A stretch of 64,000 nt of DNA from NCBI GenBank assembly GCA_002713215.1, contig PAVO01000017.1, positions 62,001-126,000 on the forward strand, written 5' to 3'. Shown here piece by piece: positions 63,151-64,000 of this stretch. A model generated the notes under the pieces. It was not told the origin of the DNA. It did no database searches and saw only the letters and a list, made by a program, of their open reading frames with translations. The translations under genes and the position numbers were made by a program. How positions within the stretch are numbered: position 1 is the stretch's first letter; each line of letters opens with the position of its first letter. The DNA comes from Crocinitomicaceae bacterium. Its GTDB lineage: Bacteria > Bacteroidota > Bacteroidia > Flavobacteriales_G > Salibacteraceae.

Positions 63151-64000
63151 TTATTCAACAATTAGGAATTTTACTGAATATTGATCGTTCACAACTAATA
63201 CGTATAAACCAACTGGAATACTAGAGTCCAATTCAAATTGATTGTCTACATCGGAAAGCTTGAGGGACTGTATTAATTGTGAATTAGTATTAAATATTTT
63301 ACAATAAAAAGTTTCTTCACTACTATTCAGACCATCAATCGTAATTATACTTCCTGATTTGGTTGGATTAGGTATAATGGAGATAGACATGGACTCATTT
63401 AATGAAATGTTCTCAACGTTGCTTGGCTTTGGTAAAGAAGCATCTTGCAAATGAGTAAAGACCTTATACCCAGCGGGAGCTTCAGATATGATCAATTGAA
63501 AGTCAGAATAGTAATTTTCTTGGAGACTTGCGCCGGTGCCAAAAATAAGGAATAGTGAATCGTTAAGGAGAATCAAGTCCTGAGCGTCATCATCTTTTTC
63601 CCTGCCCCAAGTGGTTCCATTAAAGAATGTTAGACTTGGATAATTGCCAACGCCAAGATCAGCGTCTTTTCCTCCACTTCCTGCAGCACTGGTATGGCCA
63701 ACAAATACAACCTTGTTATCAGTTCTTTGCAAAATGGCATTACCACGGTCGTTGGATTTTCCAACACCACCCCACCATTGATTTTGGCTGAAATTACCTT
63801 TAAAATCGGTACTTAACATATAGGTGTCCCATATCGTATCTGATTTGTTAAGTGTTTTCCCGATCATAGCATATCCTGAATCTGCCAATTGAGTCAAGCC
63901 GTAAACAACATCATCTTTCAGCCCTCCATAGGTTTGATCCAAGATGATTTTTCCGGTTTCATCAAACTTAACCAACCAGGCATCAGCATTTGATGTGTCA
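63151..64000 (-). CDS. T9SS cargo protein, C-terminal part
   Basis: Only the last 283 codons are in the window; the 5' end lies beyond the right edge, and the frame is open to base 64000 (DTSNADAWLVKFDETGK). Residues in view have repeated delta-60-type blocks (DTYMLSTDFKGNF, QWWGGVGKSNDRGNAIL), like WD40/beta-propeller proteins of gliding bacteria. The final 75 residues form a type A sorting domain (SISIIPNPTKSGSIITIDG ... VGLYVLVVND). The TTG at 63975 is internal, not the start. Confidence 0.8.
   Translation of the reverse strand, partial: DTSNADAWLVKFDETGKIILDQTYGGLKDDVVYGLTQLADSGYAMIGKTLNKSDTIWDTYMLSTDFKGNFSQNQWWGGVGKSNDRGNAILQRTDNKVVFVGHTSAAGSGGKDADLGVGNYPSLTFFNGTTWGREKDDDAQDLILLNDSLFLIFGTGASLQENYYSDFQLIISEAPAGYKVFTHLQDASLPKPSNVENISLNESMSISIIPNPTKSGSIITIDGLNSSEETFYCKIFNTNSQLIQSLKLSDVDNQFELDSSIPVGLYVLVVNDQYSVKFLIVE

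Overview
The window looks like chromosomal DNA of a Bacteroidota bacterium, most likely Flavobacteriales. Four things in the sequence support this. Five proteins carry type IX secretion (T9SS) C-terminal sorting domains, and one gene encodes a PorE-like T9SS component. At least 14 promoter boxes fit the Bacteroidota -7 element TAnnTTTG. A 6S-like RNA sits between zapA and rny. There is also a carboxypeptidase-regulatory/TonB-type receptor and an S46 dipeptidyl-peptidase. The DNA is AT-rich and gene-dense. I see no tRNA, rRNA, CRISPR array, insertion sequence or phage module. The species cannot be named from this sequence.

Layout. 1-660: start of a V-type ATPase operon running off the left edge (subunit E, then a DUF2764 start). 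838-5238: fatty acid hydroxylase, DUF2059 protein, lipoprotein sulfatase and a glycosyltransferase. 5248-7740: LamG adhesin secreted by T9SS. 7909-12258: Cys-pair protein, PqqB-like hydrolase, FdhD, 5'-nucleotidase and a small conserved protein. 12260-14723: regulatory-domain protein and M23 peptidase. 14867-19235: coiled-coil gene, zapA, 6S RNA, RNase Y, sugar epimerase and sugar dehydrogenase. 19239-21736: ABC exporter and TruA. 21863-27924: two divergent T9SS cargo genes. 28091-30066: U32 protein, ferredoxin and a Kunitz-domain lipoprotein.

30138-34549 is the untidy part. It holds a frameshifted repeat protein, a glycine-zipper gene without a usable start codon and a decayed lipoprotein gene, all around the intact rsgA and an agmatine/peptidylarginine deiminase gene. 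34550-38924: GEVED/T9SS protein, S46 peptidase (DPP11-type by its specificity residue) and a lipoprotein. 39354-43814: thioesterase, DUF6438 lipoprotein, YidC and PyrG. 43966-52554: TonB-dependent receptor, then a four-gene minus-strand run (lipoprotein, outer-membrane barrel, flippase, TPR histidine kinase). 52674-63144: membrane protein, QueE, PorE-like OmpA protein and a cluster of GT-C-type membrane proteins with a DPM1-like glycosyltransferase. 63151 to the right edge: the 3' part of a T9SS cargo gene.

Themes. Envelope biogenesis and surface display dominate: T9SS cargo and PorE, YidC, lipoproteins, polyprenyl-phosphate-type glycosylation, a flippase and sugar-nucleotide enzymes. The signals most worth a second look are the 6S RNA fold, the bacterial Kunitz domain with Glu at P1, the paired paralogous membrane proteins in the glycosylation cluster, and the decayed genes at 30.4-34.5 kb. 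I did not find a clear new multi-gene defence or mobile system.
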